DNA of 64,000 nt from Duffyella gerundensis (GTDB lineage: Bacteria > Pseudomonadota > Gammaproteobacteria > Enterobacterales > Enterobacteriaceae), in NCBI RefSeq assembly GCF_001517405.1, contig NZ_LN907828.1, positions 310,001 through 374,000 of the forward strand, in the 5' to 3' direction. Under the pieces are notes generated by a model. It had not been told where the DNA came from. It did no database searches and saw nothing but the letters and a program-made list of their open reading frames with translations. Position 1 is the first letter of the stretch. Every line of letters starts with the position of its first letter. A program made the translations under genes and the position numbers. Shown here piece after piece: positions 52,715-62,208 of this stretch.

Positions 52715-54163
52715 ATGTTGACGATTAATCATAATGACGCTGCGGCAGTGTTGAACAAAAACAGTTTGAACACTACCTCAGTGCTCAGCAAGACCATTGA
52801 ACGGTTGTCGTCAGGGATGCGAATTAACAGTGCAAAGGATGATGCAGCGGGACAGGCGATTGCCAACCGCATGACCGCGAATATCAACGCCGACAGCGCG
52901 GTTGCGCGCGGCCTTAATGATGCCATCAGCTATGCGCAAACCGCCGAAAGCAGCCTCGGCTCAGTGAGCAACCTGCTTATCCGGGCAAAAAGCCTGTCGA
53001 TCCAGGCGGCCACCGGCACGCTCTCAACCGCCGACCGCATCAGCATAAACGGCGAATATCAGCAAATTCTTGCCGGTATCAACGAGATCGCCAACCAGAC
53101 CGAAATTTTTGGACAGTATCCGCTGGCCACCAGCAAGCCCGATCTGCCGCCGGCGCTGCTGGGCAACGTCCAGCCGATTAACACCCGCTTTCCTGAAGCC
53201 GGTAAGAGTTACTCATTCACCTCAGGCGTGGTGCCGCTGGCTTACATTCCTGCGGGGGCGACCAATATCGTGATCAGCCTTGATTCGCTGGCACAGGATG
53301 ATGATGTGCAGCTTTTCACCCGTGACGGCAGGCATCTGGCCGGTACGCCGATCAACGGCAGCGATCCCGATTTCACATGGGTGAGCAAAGGCATCACGGA
53401 TAACGCCACGGCAACCGCAAAACTGCTGGTGCCTGCTAACGGCTTCGCTGCCGGCGCGAGCTATAACGACACGGATCTGATTGATGGCGGCCCGGCGTGG
53501 GCCAGCGCTGGCAGCGCGTTGAGCTATAACGGCATGAACATTACCTATAGCGGTGATGGCGATCGTTATGAAGACAGCACCAACGGCGACTTTAACAACG
53601 GCAGAATTGCCAGCAATTCGCTGGAACGCCTCACCCTCGACAACGTGCAGGAAGATTTGATTGTGGTGGTGGTCGGCAACGGGTCGTTTAACAGCACCCT
53701 GACCTGGGGGCTGCTGCCGGAACCCACGGTGGTGCCCGCCACTCCACCGAAGCAGAGCCGTCCGATGGAGGTGATCACCAGCGCCAACTTTGGTCAGCCG
53801 GTGCAATCGGACAGCATTCCGGCCACGCCCAGCGATACCAAAACGCTGGGCCTGAATAACACCACGCTGCTTTCTGAAGGCGATATCGCCATCAGCATGA
53901 ACGCGCTGGACAAGGCGCTGGAGAAGGTCAGCCAATATCGCGGCACCTACGGCGCGAAAATTAACCGCTATGAATCGAACAAGGCGGTGTTAAACCAGCA
54001 CGGTACGGACATGCAGTCGGCTCGCAGCCGTATTCAGGACGCGGATTACGCGCAGGAAGCCAGTGAGCTGGCGCGCACGCAAATTCTGCAGCAGGGGCAA
54101 ACCGCGGTGGCTAAACTGGCGAATCAGTCGCCGGAACGGGTGCTGGCACTGCTGCGCGGCTAA
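52715..54163 (+). CDS. Orphan flagellin with inserted beta-rich domain
   Basis: 482 residues from ATG 52715, no good ribosome-binding site. Residues 1-140 are the D0/D1 helices (IERLSSGMRINSAKDDAAGQ) and 385-482 their C-terminal partner (IQDADYAQEASELARTQIL). Between, from about 150 to 335, is a beta-rich insert with IPAGATNIVISLDS, DDDVQLFTRDG and late SLERLTLDNVQEDLIVVVVGNG, resembling a PPC or P-domain sandwich, with acidic Ca-type loops (DGDRYEDSTNGDF). No HExxH protease motif. Not in a flagellar operon. It would be exported through the flagellar type III apparatus and displayed on the filament. Confidence 0.85.
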   Translation: MLTINHNDAAAVLNKNSLNTTSVLSKTIERLSSGMRINSAKDDAAGQAIANRMTANINADSAVARGLNDAISYAQTAESSLGSVSNLLIRAKSLSIQAATGTLSTADRISINGEYQQILAGINEIANQTEIFGQYPLATSKPDLPPALLGNVQPINTRFPEAGKSYSFTSGVVPLAYIPAGATNIVISLDSLAQDDDVQLFTRDGRHLAGTPINGSDPDFTWVSKGITDNATATAKLLVPANGFAAGASYNDTDLIDGGPAWASAGSALSYNGMNITYSGDGDRYEDSTNGDFNNGRIASNSLERLTLDNVQEDLIVVVVGNGSFNSTLTWGLLPEPTVVPATPPKQSRPMEVITSANFGQPVQSDSIPATPSDTKTLGLNNTTLLSEGDIAISMNALDKALEKVSQYRGTYGAKINRYESNKAVLNQHGTDMQSARSRIQDADYAQEASELARTQILQQGQTAVAKLANQSPERVLALLRG

Positions 54164-54182
54164 GGATAACCGGCATAAAAAA

Positions 54183-54210
54183 ACCGGCCTGTCGTGGCCG
54201 GTAATCTTTT
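54183..54210 (+). terminator. Terminator after the flagellin
   Basis: ACCGGCC (54183-54189), six-base loop, GGCCGGT (54196-54202), then AATCTTTT. It also precedes the end of the convergent dehydrogenase gene. Confidence 0.8.
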
Positions 54211-54254
54211 CGGTCCGCTCAGGAAAAGGGGAATGAGCGATATTTTGTCGGCTA

Positions 54255-55403
54255 TCAGCGCCCTAAATGGCGATCGAACGCCTGCCAGCTGGCAGTGAGA
54301 TCGATGACCGATTTTGTCTTACGCGCCTCATCAATTTTAATCGCCGTCAAACCCGCCTCCAGCGCGTCAATCACCGAGACTTTCAGCGGCACACCCTGCG
54401 TCATGTGTTTAACGATCTCTTCCGCCATCAGTGCATCGGCGCCGTAGTGGCCATCATAGGCGCTGCCGCTGTAGGTGGTATCCACTTCGCGTTCGCTGGT
54501 GCGCGCATTGTGGACGCGAAAATAGTTGCGCACGAAATCCCCTTCCGCCATGCCGTCGGTGCCAATCACGCAAAACCGGCGGAATTCATCGGGCACGTTA
54601 AGGTTGGCGTGAAACGACAGCGTGGCGCCGTTTTGATATTCGATCAGTGCGGTCTGGTAATCGACAATGTCGGCATCACTGTCGAATACCGCGTCGGTGC
54701 TCGACCAGCCGCTGGGCTTGAGATGATAAACCTCAGCGCTGGCGGTGATATCGCCCTGCGGTGCATGCGCGGGCGTAAACGATTTGCGGCCGCCGAAGCT
54801 GGCCACGCGCAGCGGGCGCTCCTGCAATAACCCCTGATAGAGATCGATGTCGTGACAGCATTTTTCCAGAATGTAAGGACCGGCATATTTCTCCAGACGC
54901 CGCCAGTCGCGCTGGAAAAACGCGCCGTGATAAGGCTTGATATGCTCGGTGGCTTCAATCGAGGTAATTTCACCGAGCTGACCGGCATCACGCGCCGCCA
55001 GCAGATCGTGATAAAGCGGCGAATAGCGCAATACCAGCCCAACCAGAATGCGCTGCTCGCCATACTGTTTGACCAGATCTGCCATCGCCAGCGTCTGTGC
55101 TTCGTTGATCACCACCGGCTTTTCGGTAAACACGGTATAGCCCGCCGCCAGCCCCTGACCAATGTGTTCAAGGTGCATAAAATTGGGCGAACCCACCAGC
55201 AGCAGATCGTAGCCGCCTGCATTCAGCAGTGCCTCGACGCTGTCGAACGCCTGCCCCGCCGGAATACCAAAGCGTTGCAGATTCGGCAGCCCCGCCGGTG
55301 CAGGATCGTAATAACCGGTGATAGAAAAGTCCGGATCGGCGTTGCGTAACTCGTTTACCACGTTGGAAAGGCGAAAACCCAGCCCGATGATGCCCACTTT
55401 CAT
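54255..55403 (-). CDS. Gfo/Idh/MocA family sugar dehydrogenase
   Basis: 382 residues from ATG 55403 (AGAGG box). Rossmann start MKVGIIGLGFR, EKP motif in VFTEKPV, and ECCHDID-like EKCCHDIDLYQG with the catalytic histidine. Such NAD-dependent enzymes oxidise sugars or inositols, sometimes with glycosidase-like 3-keto steps. Divergent from the kinase and ROK genes across 267 bases; likely works on the sugar imported by the ABC system at 58-63 kb. Confidence 0.85.
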   Translation of the reverse strand: MKVGIIGLGFRLSNVVNELRNADPDFSITGYYDPAPAGLPNLQRFGIPAGQAFDSVEALLNAGGYDLLLVGSPNFMHLEHIGQGLAAGYTVFTEKPVVINEAQTLAMADLVKQYGEQRILVGLVLRYSPLYHDLLAARDAGQLGEITSIEATEHIKPYHGAFFQRDWRRLEKYAGPYILEKCCHDIDLYQGLLQERPLRVASFGGRKSFTPAHAPQGDITASAEVYHLKPSGWSSTDAVFDSDADIVDYQTALIEYQNGATLSFHANLNVPDEFRRFCVIGTDGMAEGDFVRNYFRVHNARTSEREVDTTYSGSAYDGHYGADALMAEEIVKHMTQGVPLKVSVIDALEAGLTAIKIDEARKTKSVIDLTASWQAFDRHLGR

Positions 55404-55542
55404 GTTTGAACCTCTGGAGTAGATACGTACATAGACGGTCGGCACAGACCATCGGTGATAATCTATACACCAACTTAGTACGGCAGAAAAAGTAATGTCA
55501 ATAAGCACCATGGCCTGTAATGATGGTTAAATATTCAACATG

Positions 55543-55566
55543 ATAATAAATAAGCCTTTTTATTAT
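55543..55566. promoter_or_regulatory. AT-rich inverted repeat, candidate ROK operator
   Basis: ATAATAAA (55543-55550), eight bases, TTTATTAT (55559-55566): perfect 8-8-8 repeat in the gap between the dehydrogenase and kinase genes. ROK repressors NagC and Mlc bind AT-rich palindromes; this could be the site for the ROK protein at 56579. Confidence 0.45.
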
Positions 55567-55670
55567 TTAAAATGGCCCGCTATTTATTTGTTATTGCGAT
55601 TTAAGTTTTTATGTCCTATCTTTCGCACATCTGTCACTGCCTGGTCACAGGGATTCGCTGGAGGAATTGC

Positions 55671-56552
55671 GTGCATCAACACTATCTGCTGGGAATTGAT
55701 GGCGGTGGAACCCACTGTCGTGCGCGCCTGACCACTTTTCACGGCGAGTTGCTGGCGGAATGTCAACGCGGCTCAGCCAACGTATTCAGCGATTTCTCCG
55801 GCGCCACCGCCGTGCTCACGGATCTCATCGATCAGGCTTTTAGCCTTGCCGGATTAGGCGCACAGGCGCGCGAACAGACCACCACCGTTGCCGGTCTCGC
55901 CGGTGCTAACGTCGCTTCAGTGGCGCGTGCGCTGGCGGCATGGCGTTCGCCAGAGACCGGTTTTCATTGCTGCACCGATGTGGAAATTGCCTGCATGGGC
56001 GCGCATCAGGGCGCACCCGGTGCGGTGCTGATCGTCGGCACCGGCAGCCAAGGCGCCGCGTGGAACGGCGAAACCTTTACGCTGTTGGGCGGTTGGGGCT
56101 TTGCCCTTTCCGATCATGGCTCCGGCGCTGAGCTGGGTCGACGTGCGCTGCGCTATGCGCTGCTGGCGCATGAAGATATCGTTCCCCTTACGCCGCTGAC
56201 CCGCCAGCTAATGGCCGAATTCAACCACTGCCCGGAAACGTTGCTGTTGTGGACGCGCCAGGCCACGCCCGCTGACTGGGCGCGTTTTGCGCCCTGGGTG
56301 TTTGCTGCGGCCACCGATAACGATGCTGCTGGCGTCACGCTGATCGGCGATACCGCCCACGACATCACCTTGCTCACCGACAAACTCAGGCAGCTCAGCC
56401 ACGGCAATATTGCGCTGATGGGCGGCATCGCCGCACCGATCCTCTCCTGGCTCCCCGAAGCGCGACGGGCTGAAATCGTGCCGCCTCAGGGCGATGCCCT
56501 CAGCGGTGCCCTGCTGCTGGCGCGTCAGTACGCTGGCGTCACCGCCGGTTAA
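55671..56552 (+). CDS. BadF/BadG-type sugar kinase (N-acetylglucosamine kinase-like)
   Basis: 293 residues with GTG start at 55671 (GGAGG six bases upstream). ASKHA fold: LLGIDGGGTHCRARL phosphate-1 loop, IVGTGSQGAAW, and GWGFALSDHGSGAELG phosphate-2 segment. Resembles the GspK/NAGK glucosamine kinases; likely phosphorylates the imported sugar or aminosugar. Followed by the ROK regulator after 26 bases. Confidence 0.85.
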   Translation: MHQHYLLGIDGGGTHCRARLTTFHGELLAECQRGSANVFSDFSGATAVLTDLIDQAFSLAGLGAQAREQTTTVAGLAGANVASVARALAAWRSPETGFHCCTDVEIACMGAHQGAPGAVLIVGTGSQGAAWNGETFTLLGGWGFALSDHGSGAELGRRALRYALLAHEDIVPLTPLTRQLMAEFNHCPETLLLWTRQATPADWARFAPWVFAAATDNDAAGVTLIGDTAHDITLLTDKLRQLSHGNIALMGGIAAPILSWLPEARRAEIVPPQGDALSGALLLARQYAGVTAG

Positions 56553-56578
56553 CCTTTTTTCAGTCGCGGAAGAGAATT

Positions 56579-57697
56579 ATGACGGCGCCGAACATGACCG
56601 CACGCATCTTACGACTGATCGTTGAGAACTCACCGGTCAGCCAGTCCGACCTCAAGGTGAGAAGCGGGCTCAGCATGTCCACTGTTTCTCAGGCAGCCAA
56701 TCGGCTGCTGGCGCAGGGCGTCATTCACGAACTGGGGCTGCGCCGTGTGTCAATGGGGCGACCTAAAACCCTGCTCGGTCTCAATCCCGATTACGCCAGC
56801 GTGATTGGCATTCAGCTCAACGCCGAACGCAACCTGATCGTCATGACTGACTTAACCGGCAAGCTGCTGGGCGAACAGCAGATGCCATCCGGCGCAATGA
56901 CGCCGCGCCAGCTCGGCGATGCGCTGGCAAAATTTCTGCGCACGGTTGAGGACAAACGCGTCGGCGCCATTGGCCTGGCGATCTCCGGGCTGGTCGATGC
57001 GGCCAACGGGTCCTGTATTCGCTCACGTGTGCTGGAGTGGGAAAACGTGCCGATTGCCCGCCTGCTCGAAGCGCGCTTTTCCCTGCCGGTGTTTATTGAA
57101 AACGACGCCAACGCCATGGCGATGGCGGCGTTGGTGTTTGGTCAGCTCGGCACCGCCCACTCTGCGATTATCGCCACCTACGGCAAGGGCATCGGCGCCG
57201 GTATCGTGCTGGAGCGTCAGCTCTATCGCGGGCGGTTCGGCAAGGCGGGCGAAATTGGTCACGGCTTATTAGGCGACGGCTCTAAACGGCTGCTGGAAGA
57301 TGTGGCGGCGTCGCAGGCAATTCTCGATCGGGTCAATGCCGCACGCGGCGGGCATGCCACTAGCTTACAAGCGCTGGACAATCAGCCCGACAGCGACACG
57401 CTAACCATCCTCAACGACGCCGGGGAACACCTTGGCATCTCGCTGGCGAACCTGTCGGTGGCCTTTGATCCCGACGTGGTTTATCTGGCGATGGAACCGC
57501 AAATGGCGTCGCGTATTTTGCTCGATGCCATTACCCAAAGTTTTCAGCAGTACCGCCTCAGGCTCTCTCCGCACGTAACGCCGCTGCAGTTCCTCACCGA
57601 CTCCAACCGCATGTGGGCGCTGGGCGCGGCCGGTTTTGCGGTCAATCAACTGCTGGATGTGCTGTCAGCCGAAGCGGATGGCGATCCCGACGCCTGA
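56579..57697 (+). CDS. ROK family transcriptional regulator
   Basis: 372 residues with N-terminal winged HTH (SPVSQSDLKVRSGLSMSTVSQA in part) and a ROK kinase-like domain. The ROK zinc cysteine motif (CxCGxxGC) is not seen, so zinc binding is probably missing, unlike Mlc. Cotranscribed with the kinase; GGAAGAG box. Likely local repressor. Confidence 0.85.
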   Translation: MTAPNMTARILRLIVENSPVSQSDLKVRSGLSMSTVSQAANRLLAQGVIHELGLRRVSMGRPKTLLGLNPDYASVIGIQLNAERNLIVMTDLTGKLLGEQQMPSGAMTPRQLGDALAKFLRTVEDKRVGAIGLAISGLVDAANGSCIRSRVLEWENVPIARLLEARFSLPVFIENDANAMAMAALVFGQLGTAHSAIIATYGKGIGAGIVLERQLYRGRFGKAGEIGHGLLGDGSKRLLEDVAASQAILDRVNAARGGHATSLQALDNQPDSDTLTILNDAGEHLGISLANLSVAFDPDVVYLAMEPQMASRILLDAITQSFQQYRLRLSPHVTPLQFLTDSNRMWALGAAGFAVNQLLDVLSAEADGDPDA

Positions 57698-57732
57698 CGC
57701 CGACTCACCACCGCCCCGCTTCTGTTCTGCGT

Positions 57733-58824
57733 TTAACGCAACCGCTGACCCTGCTGATCAAACAGCAGGCAACTGGCGGGATCGATCGCCCAGCTCACCC
57801 GATCGCCCAGCTCAGCAGCGCTCTCCTCACGGCACTCAATGGTCAGTAACGCCTCGCGGCCAATATCCAGATAGAGATAGTTGGTATGGCCCAGCTTTTC
57901 CATAAATGACAGGGTGGCGCTGAATTGCAGCAACGAATTCGCCTGCGTGGCGGGCAGGAAATGCTCTGGACGAATGCCTAGCTGAACCTGTTGCCCTTCC
58001 TGGCACGGCGCCGCAATCGGCAGCACCACATCGGCAATGTTGAGTTCCGGCAGCCGCAGCTGAACTTCGCCTGGCCGCACCGCAGCGATCTCTGCCTGTA
58101 AAAAGTTAATGCGCGGCGAACCGATAAAACCGGCCACGAACAGGTTATCGGGATCGCGGTAGAGATCGAGCGGCGCGCCCACCTGTTCAATGCGTCCCTG
58201 ACGTAGCACCACGATGCGGTCCGCCAGCGTCATCGCCTCCAGCTGATCGTGCGTGACATAAATCATGGTGTTACCCAGCGAGGCGTGCAGACGGGCAATC
58301 TCAATGCGCATCTGCAAACGCAGCTCGGCATCGAGATTCGACAGCGGTTCATCGAACAGAAAGATACGTGGATGGCGGATAATGGCGCGCCCGATGGCCA
58401 CGCGCTGACGCTGACCGCCGGAAAGCGCGCGCGGCAGGCGATCAAGCAGTTCGGTGAGATGCAGCTTATCTGCGGTCGCCTGAATGGCCGCCGTCACTTC
58501 TGCCCTGGGCCGTTTTGCCACTTCCAGCGGATAGGCAAGATTGGCGCGCACCGTCATATTGGGATAGAGCGCGTAAGACTGGAACACCATGGCGATGCCG
58601 CGTTCGGTGGCGGGCTTGTGCGTCATGTCCTGCTCATCAATCAGCAGCTTGCCGCCGCTGATCTCCTCCAGACCGGCAATCATGCGCAGCAGCGTCGATT
58701 TCCCGCAGCCCGATGGCCCGACAAATACCACAAACTCACCGCTGTTGATCTCCAGATCGATGCCATCAATCACCTGAATGTGTTCATAGGACTTCTTAAC
58801 CTTTTGGAGTCGCAGGCTGGTCAT
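57733..58824 (-). CDS. UgpC/MalK-type sugar ABC ATPase
   Basis: 363 residues. Walker A GPSGCGKST at 36-44, signature LSGGQRQRVAIGRA, Walker B FDEPLSNLD, and a C-terminal TOBE/OB regulatory region. It is on the other strand from the binding protein and permeases, with a GNAT gene in between, but is the only sugar-type ATPase near them. Confidence 0.92.
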   Translation of the reverse strand: MTSLRLQKVKKSYEHIQVIDGIDLEINSGEFVVFVGPSGCGKSTLLRMIAGLEEISGGKLLIDEQDMTHKPATERGIAMVFQSYALYPNMTVRANLAYPLEVAKRPRAEVTAAIQATADKLHLTELLDRLPRALSGGQRQRVAIGRAIIRHPRIFLFDEPLSNLDAELRLQMRIEIARLHASLGNTMIYVTHDQLEAMTLADRIVVLRQGRIEQVGAPLDLYRDPDNLFVAGFIGSPRINFLQAEIAAVRPGEVQLRLPELNIADVVLPIAAPCQEGQQVQLGIRPEHFLPATQANSLLQFSATLSFMEKLGHTNYLYLDIGREALLTIECREESAAELGDRVSWAIDPASCLLFDQQGQRLR

Positions 58825-58835
58825 GACTTACCTCA

Positions 58836-59438
58836 TCAGAGTTGCTGGGCCATATAAATGGCGTTGCTGCGGACGACGTGCTCGAAGCCAAGCCGTTGAT
58901 AAAATGCGCAAACCTGCTCGTTTTGCAGGCTGACGCCAAGATAAACCCCGGAAACGCCCGCCTGGCGCAGCGCGGCAAGTTCCGTTTCAATCAACCGCCT
59001 GCCCCAGCCGCCTTTTTGCGCTACCGGCAGCAGGTTGATATGCAGGTGCGCTGGCCAGCGTGAGGTCAGGCTGGTCGCTGCCCTTTCCGGCTGGTGAACA
59101 TAAGCGAGGATTTTATCGTCCAGCGGCGCTTCGGCCGTGCGGTCGCGCCAGGCGGCCTGCCACTGGGGCCACCACTGTTGTTCGAGCTGCGTTTCAAAGG
59201 TTTCGGTATCAGGCGTTGCCACCACATAACCGACAACCTCGCCCTGGCTTTCCAGCACAAAAGCGAACGCTGGCGCAAAACGCAGGTAGGGAATGACAAA
59301 GCGTTGACCGGGATAGTGCGCATCGGAATAGAGCGCCGTGGCATCGCTACCGGCATTGGCGGTTTGCAGACAAATTTGATACAGCGCGGCCTCATCCTGC
59401 GGCTGCGCCTGGCGAATTACTGCATCATCCAGGATCAT
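58836..59438 (-). CDS. GNAT family acetyltransferase
   Basis: 200 residues from ATG 59438. PAHLHINLLPVAQKGGWGRRL (129-149; given in part) carries the acetyl-CoA loop QKGGWG, and FYQRLGF (179-185) is the terminal motif. The HLHINLLP block resembles the acetyltransferase-like domain of O-GlcNAc-associated proteins. Eleven bases from the ABC ATPase start, so it is probably the first gene of that unit. Confidence 0.8.
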   Translation of the reverse strand: MILDDAVIRQAQPQDEAALYQICLQTANAGSDATALYSDAHYPGQRFVIPYLRFAPAFAFVLESQGEVVGYVVATPDTETFETQLEQQWWPQWQAAWRDRTAEAPLDDKILAYVHQPERAATSLTSRWPAHLHINLLPVAQKGGWGRRLIETELAALRQAGVSGVYLGVSLQNEQVCAFYQRLGFEHVVRSNAIYMAQQL

Positions 59439-59946
59439 GGCGGGTTCTCTTGAGCAGAATATGAACATCCTCACGGTAGTGAAAGCTGACTTAGTTTTCA
59501 AGAAAGAATAATTAATCGATAGCGCAAAGTGTGACCTGCCATAGCAAGTTGCTATTACCCATGGCTTCCGCCGCTGATCAACACCGCCCCGCACGGCGTC
59601 TGCTGCCGTGGCCCGTGCATGCCGTACCACCGTACCCCGCGCGATAATAACTTTTTCATATGGTTAAGCCACGTTTACTGCGGCTTAACCGCTATTAAAC
59701 GGAGGGATTGCGTTCCCATTAGCGCTGCAAATTCATCCAGTTAAGCTGCTTTTTCCCGGCAGAGCAAAATCAGACGGCACGCTTTTTGAGCAGGATCGCA
59801 AAGCCAGAAAATGCCCGTCGCCCTGTTTGACTTTCTTTTTCACATAAAGTAAGTATTGATGATGCAGCACAGAACAGGGCAACCGGCGGGATGCGGGGTT
59901 GTAATGAGGAAAGGATGCGCCTTCTCGTTGGGAGAATCAGGGCACT
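59439..59946 (+). promoter_or_regulatory. Upstream region of the sugar-binding protein gene
   Basis: 508 bases without a gene. It holds the divergent promoters for the GNAT-ATPase unit and the binding-protein operon. A perfect inverted repeat GGTTAAGCC (59662-59670), 11 bases, GGCTTAACC (59682-59690), plus a third GTTAAGC at 59740-59746, is the most likely regulator site. Confidence 0.5.
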
Positions 59947-61287
59947 ATGATCAACGTACTCAGCACGTCTGCAATGACCCGCACCACGGCTCGCCGTCTC
60001 ACTCAGCTGGTTAGCGCCGCCTTGTTGGCTGGCGCCTGCGCCACCTCCGCCAGCGCGGTGACCCTGTCAGAATGGGATATTTACAACTATCCTGGCCAGA
60101 CCGAAGCCGTCGATGACGGCATCAAGGAATTTTCCAGCCAGAATCCTGGCATCACCATTCAGCGTTCGGTTCACTCGTTCGACGATACGCGTATTCCGCT
60201 CAAGCTGGCGCTCTCTGGCGGCGACGGTCCGCAGATTGCTCAGGTTAATCAGGGCGGCGGCGATATGGGATCGCTGGTGAAAGACAAGCTGTTGCAGCCG
60301 CTGGACAGCTATGCGCAACAGTACGGCTGGACCACCCGCTTTCCCGATTCGATCCTGAAGCGTAACCGCTGGTCAGATAAGCTCGATTTCGGCAGCGGCA
60401 AACTGTATGGCGTCGCCAGCCTCGGCGAAATGGTCGGGCTTTATTACAACAAAGCGCTGCTGGATAAGGCGGGCATCGCCGTGCCGAAAACCTTGTCAGA
60501 GCTGGAAAGCGCCATGGCGAAGCTCAAGGATCAGGGCGTGGCGCCGCTGATGATGGGCCTGCTCGATGGCAGCATGGGTCAGCAGGTGCTGGGCAGCGTC
60601 TGGCAGGCGCAGATCGACAGCGGCGATCGCAAGAAGCTTGATGACCTGATTTATGACATCGGCGGCAGCTTCAAAGATGAGAAGCTGATCAAGGCGGCGG
60701 GCATGATGCAGGCGTGGAACAAAAAAGGGTATCTGTTCCCCGGCTATCAGGGCATTGGCAAAGACGATGCCGCCACGCTGTTCCAGAATGGTCAGGCGGC
60801 CTTTCTGATCAGCGGCACCTGGTATCTCAGCCAGTTTAAGCAGAATAAAGATATCCACTTTGCTGCCATGCCTGCGGCGGACGGCGTCGCGCATCCGCTG
60901 GGCGTCGGCGGCACCGACTTGGCCTTTTCCGTCACCAGCACGGCAAAAACCCAGGAACAGCGCGATGCTGGCGCAAAATTCATTAACTATATGGTCTCCG
61001 ACAGCATGGCCAACCGCTGGCTGCAGGTCGGCTTCCTGCCGGCCACCGCCAGCAAAAACGTGACAATTCCGGCGGATAATCCGCTGCTGGGTGAAGCTTA
61101 TCAGGTGTGGCTGGCGCTCAATCAGTATGACGGCCTTGGGCATTACACCGACTGGGCGACGCCAACCATGCTGGCGGAACTCAATCAGGGCGTTCAGTTG
61201 CTGATGGCCGACCGGCTGACGCCCCAGCAGTTGGCTACTAATCTGGACGATAACTATCAGCGTTACCTGAAAACCCTGAAACATTAA
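59947..61287 (+). CDS. Sugar ABC transporter substrate-binding protein (family 1)
   Basis: 446 residues. Signal peptide about 1-37 with an Arg-containing N-region (ATARRLTQLVSAALLAGACATSASA ending). The mature part is SBP family 1, with TLSEWDIYNYPGQTEA and GKLYGVASLGEMVGLYYNKALL, FLISGTWYLSQF. Binds a mono- or oligosaccharide in the periplasm. A MalF/MalG pair follows. Confidence 0.92.
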   Translation: MINVLSTSAMTRTTARRLTQLVSAALLAGACATSASAVTLSEWDIYNYPGQTEAVDDGIKEFSSQNPGITIQRSVHSFDDTRIPLKLALSGGDGPQIAQVNQGGGDMGSLVKDKLLQPLDSYAQQYGWTTRFPDSILKRNRWSDKLDFGSGKLYGVASLGEMVGLYYNKALLDKAGIAVPKTLSELESAMAKLKDQGVAPLMMGLLDGSMGQQVLGSVWQAQIDSGDRKKLDDLIYDIGGSFKDEKLIKAAGMMQAWNKKGYLFPGYQGIGKDDAATLFQNGQAAFLISGTWYLSQFKQNKDIHFAAMPAADGVAHPLGVGGTDLAFSVTSTAKTQEQRDAGAKFINYMVSDSMANRWLQVGFLPATASKNVTIPADNPLLGEAYQVWLALNQYDGLGHYTDWATPTMLAELNQGVQLLMADRLTPQQLATNLDDNYQRYLKTLKH

Positions 61288-61335
61288 TGTTGACCCGTCA
61301 CGCTGAGGTGGCGGGTGATTTTGCAGGTGAACCCC

Positions 61336-62208
61336 ATGTTGAATCTGAGCAGCTGGCGCAACTTTCTTTACGTTCTGCCCGCGATGGCGATTTACGCCCT
61401 GTTTCTGCTTTTCCCGCTGCTGGCGTCGCTGGGCATCAGTTTTACCGACTGGGACGGCACCTCTCTGCCGGTCTACAACGGCGTAGCGAATTTTATGCGC
61501 ATGTTCAGCGATCCGGTGTTCTGGATAGCGCTCGGCAACAACGTCATGTTGATGCTGTTCTATACGCTGTTCCCGATTCTGGTCGGCCTGACGCTGTGCA
61601 GCTTTCTGTATGAAACGCGCAATCAAACGGAACGCAGCACCCTGCGGGTGCTGTTTTTCCTGCCTTATATTATGCCGATGGCGGTGCTGGGCGTGGTCTG
61701 GCGCTGGCTCTACAATCCGGCGTTTGGGCCGATCGATCAGCTGCTGCGCGCGATCGGTTTACCGCATCTGGCGCTCTCCTGGCTGGGCGATTTTACCTGG
61801 GCGCTGCCGGCGGTGGGCTTTGTCGCCACCTGGTATTTCTTCGGTTTCTGTCTGGTGCTGTTTATGGCCGGGTTACAGCGCATGGACCCGTCGCTGCTGG
61901 AAGCGGCCGAGCTGGATGGCTCGTCGCGTCGACAGAAGTTTTTGCGCATTACTCTGCCTTCACTGCGCCCGGAGATCCGCATTGCGCTGCTGATGACGGT
62001 GATTGCCAGCCTCAAAGCGTTTGACCTGGTCTATGTGATGACCCAGGGCGGACCGGGTACCAGCACCATGGTGACCAACATCTTTATGTATAAGCAGGGC
62101 TTTGATCTGCACAACTTTGGTTACGCTTCCGCCGTGGCGGTATTCAGCATGATCATTGTGTTAGTGATAAATGGCCTGATTCACTTTGCCATTCGGGAGC
62201 GTAACTGA
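61336..62208 (+). CDS. Sugar ABC permease, MalF type
   Basis: 290 residues from ATG 61336 (AGGTGA box five bases upstream). Six spans; coupling loop SLLEAAELDGSSRRQKFLRITLP in part near residue 185. Pairs with the next gene, overlapping as TGATG. Confidence 0.93.
   Translation: MLNLSSWRNFLYVLPAMAIYALFLLFPLLASLGISFTDWDGTSLPVYNGVANFMRMFSDPVFWIALGNNVMLMLFYTLFPILVGLTLCSFLYETRNQTERSTLRVLFFLPYIMPMAVLGVVWRWLYNPAFGPIDQLLRAIGLPHLALSWLGDFTWALPAVGFVATWYFFGFCLVLFMAGLQRMDPSLLEAAELDGSSRRQKFLRITLPSLRPEIRIALLMTVIASLKAFDLVYVMTQGGPGTSTMVTNIFMYKQGFDLHNFGYASAVAVFSMIIVLVINGLIHFAIRERN

Noticed and set aside
53222..53935. 237-codon frame antisense to the flagellin insert
   Set aside because: Composition is Arg/His/Gln-rich and it has no start site; shadow frame.
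55611..55670. Longer N-terminus for the sugar kinase from 55611
   Set aside because: The GTG at 55671 has GGAGG upstream and starts exactly at the LLGIDGGGT loop.
60496..61626. 376-codon frame antisense to the sugar-binding protein
   Set aside because: Low-complexity Gln/His-rich translation and full overlap with two convincing genes.
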